From positions 4,737,061 to 4,801,060 of the forward strand of contig CM038912.1 in NCBI GenBank assembly GCA_021904315.1: a DNA stretch of 64,000 nucleotides, written 5' to 3'. This document shows, in pieces, positions 62,330 through 64,000 of the stretch. Both the position numbers and the translations under genes were made by a program. The notes beneath the pieces are model-generated. The model ran no database searches and was not told the origin of the DNA. It saw only the letters and a list, made by a program, of their open reading frames with translations. Origin of the DNA: Sphagnum magellanicum. Taxonomy: Eukaryota > Streptophyta > Sphagnopsida > Sphagnales > Sphagnaceae. The first letter of the stretch is position 1. Every line of letters begins with the position of its first letter.

Positions 62330-62492
62330 ACCAACATACGTTATTATACCCCCAACGAAACCCAAAAATAATTTTAAGAAAATTTAATTTTACCACTATA
62401 GGTGGGGTGAGTACCTAGTACCAAGTGTACCTACTTAAGGCTAGGGCTAGGGCTAGGGCTAGGTAGGTAGGTAGGTATGTGGGTAGGTACCT
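62330..62492. repeat. GGTA/TACC and GGGCTA repeat cluster
   Basis: GTACCTAGTACCAAGTGTACCTAC is followed by about four GGGCTA units (62,443-62,462) and then GGTAGGTAGGTAGGTA with GGGTAGGTACC. It lies upstream of the ERECTA-like gene at the right edge of the gene block and shares the GGTA theme with 37,186-37,260. Confidence 0.75.
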
Positions 62493-64000
62493 ATTGAACT
62501 CAATTTTGATTTTGAATTTTATTTTTATTTTTTTTGTGTTTTGGTTATTCTTGTTTTCTATGGAGTTCTCCCTCACTCACTTGGGAGTTTTTATTAGTAG
62601 TTTTCCTCTCTCTCTCTTTTCTCCATATGTATTTTTAAGTTGCCCTAAAATGGTATTTTTTTTTAATCTTCTTTCTATTTGTTGCTCCTAAGGTTTTTTG
62701 GATGATATTTGCTTTTATTTTTTTGGGGGGATTGTTTTAAGCTTTGGAGATGAAATGCCTTTGCTTTCCAAACTCTAATTTGTTACTCTTTAATAGATAG
62801 TTGATTTGGTTTGGTAATGGAGATTGAACCATAATGTAATTTTATTTCTTTGGTTGTTTTATTGTTGTTTAAAGTTTAGGGTTTCATGGAATGATTTTGT
62901 ATATCATAACCTAAGGTTCAAGTTTCACATTGATAAAATGAATAAATTTTTTCTTCAAAAAATTAATTAGCTTTTAAATTTCAATTTTATTTTATTTTTT
63001 CATGATTTATTATGATATTGTCATATGAGTAGTGAAATTAATCAAAATGTAACCTATGATAATTATGATGATTCTCAACATGTCAATTTCATATTTTCAC
63101 AAAAATCCATTTCACTATTTTGGGGATTATTTAATGATGAAATTAACCTTAAGGTAAGGTATTTTTTTATGGCCATTAAGGATTTTATTTAATAATTCTC
63201 GAAGTAAGGTGGACATTTACCATGTGATTATGGCACGATGCCAAGGTGGCAAATTCAAAATAAAACTTTGGCTATTGAATCCCATTAGCCACATATATAT
63301 ATTATTTAATTTTAGGAATGGCTTCTCCAAAAATTCATGTTCACATTTGCTACTTCTAATCCATAAAAATGAAGTATGGATTCTAGAAATGGCATGTTTG
63401 TTGTTTGTTGGTTTGTTAACCTAACTATAGTTTAAATTTTCAAAATTGCTTGTGTGTTGTGTGCAAATATGATAATCTTGTCGGAAGACATCTTGGGAAG
63501 GATTGTGAAGGTTGGATCAATGATTTACCACCATTTTTTTTGGCTTGATGCATCGAGGCTTAAGATGAATTTTTTGTAGTGATTTCATTTCAAACTATTC
63601 TCATGTTATTGTATGCCCAAAATGAAAAAAATGTATTGTTATCTAAAGTTCTTTTAGATGATCATCAATGAATTCTAAAAATGATATTATCTTGATTTGT
63701 GAGATCATTTGTTTTCAATGATTACACAATTTGTGTAAAGTTTTATCATCACAAAATGAAGGTTTATGTCCACTCTTTTATAAACACCCTATAGAAATGC
63801 ATAATGCCTTCACCAACATCATGGCAATTGTGATGTGTTCAAATTGTAAACAAATGTGGTGTACATTTCCATTTATCTATACATTTAGAAAGCTTCTTTG
63901 GATTATTGTGTTCTTAAAGAGGAATTAATATTTTGGGTAATATATTACAATGGATAGATTTAATGTATTAGAATGTGACCCATCTTGGTGTTAACATGTA
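62493..64000. other. AT-rich intergenic DNA, no gene seen
   Basis: AT-rich sequence with scarce CpG, like 1.3-37 kb. No recognisable coding sequence, RNA gene or element terminus. Confidence 0.6.

Overview
The window is nuclear DNA of a land plant. The evidence is a fasciclin-like arabinogalactan protein, an ERECTA-type LRR receptor kinase with 27 coding exons, a Sec14-type lipid-transfer protein and a P1B copper-ATPase copy, all with GT-AG introns, plus plant telomere-type TTTAGGG words. I cannot fix the lineage from sequence alone. Degenerate hAT transposase copies and AT-rich spacers almost free of CpG suggest a large, heavily methylated genome; a seed-free plant is possible but unproven.

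Layout: (1) 1-689, minus: 5' part of a FAS1/arabinogalactan protein gene that runs off the left edge. (2) About 0.9-37.1 kb: a gene-empty AT-rich desert holding decayed DNA transposons (a long hAT transposase relic at 8.4-11.1 kb, a hAT C-terminal relic at 17.6-18.0 kb, a Harbinger-associated Myb/NAM-C relic at 4.3-5.0 kb, a CACTA-like terminus at 16.25 kb), a tRNA-like sequence at 11.43 kb, a possible retroelement fossil near 24.9 kb and several small tandem repeats. (3) 37.2-62.2 kb: a GC-richer gene block with SEC14-like (+, 38,494-41,915), a heavy-metal (copper) ATPase pseudogene (-, about 43.3-48.4 kb) convergent with it, and an apparently intact ERECTA homologue (-, 51,969-61,522). (4) 62.25-64 kb: AT-rich desert resumes.

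The three intact genes have unrelated jobs: cell-wall/plasma-membrane glycoprotein, phosphoinositide/lipid transfer, and peptide-hormone perception in epidermal and organ patterning. They form no operon-like unit. The most informative features are the copper-ATPase copy, which keeps its exon order but has lost its key catalytic and metal-site residues largely by C-to-T/G-to-A type changes; the very regular 72-bp exon repeat of the ERECTA gene; triplet repeats beside the ERECTA start codon and first splice donor; and GGTA/TACC repeat clusters at both edges of the gene block. I found no clear new biological system.
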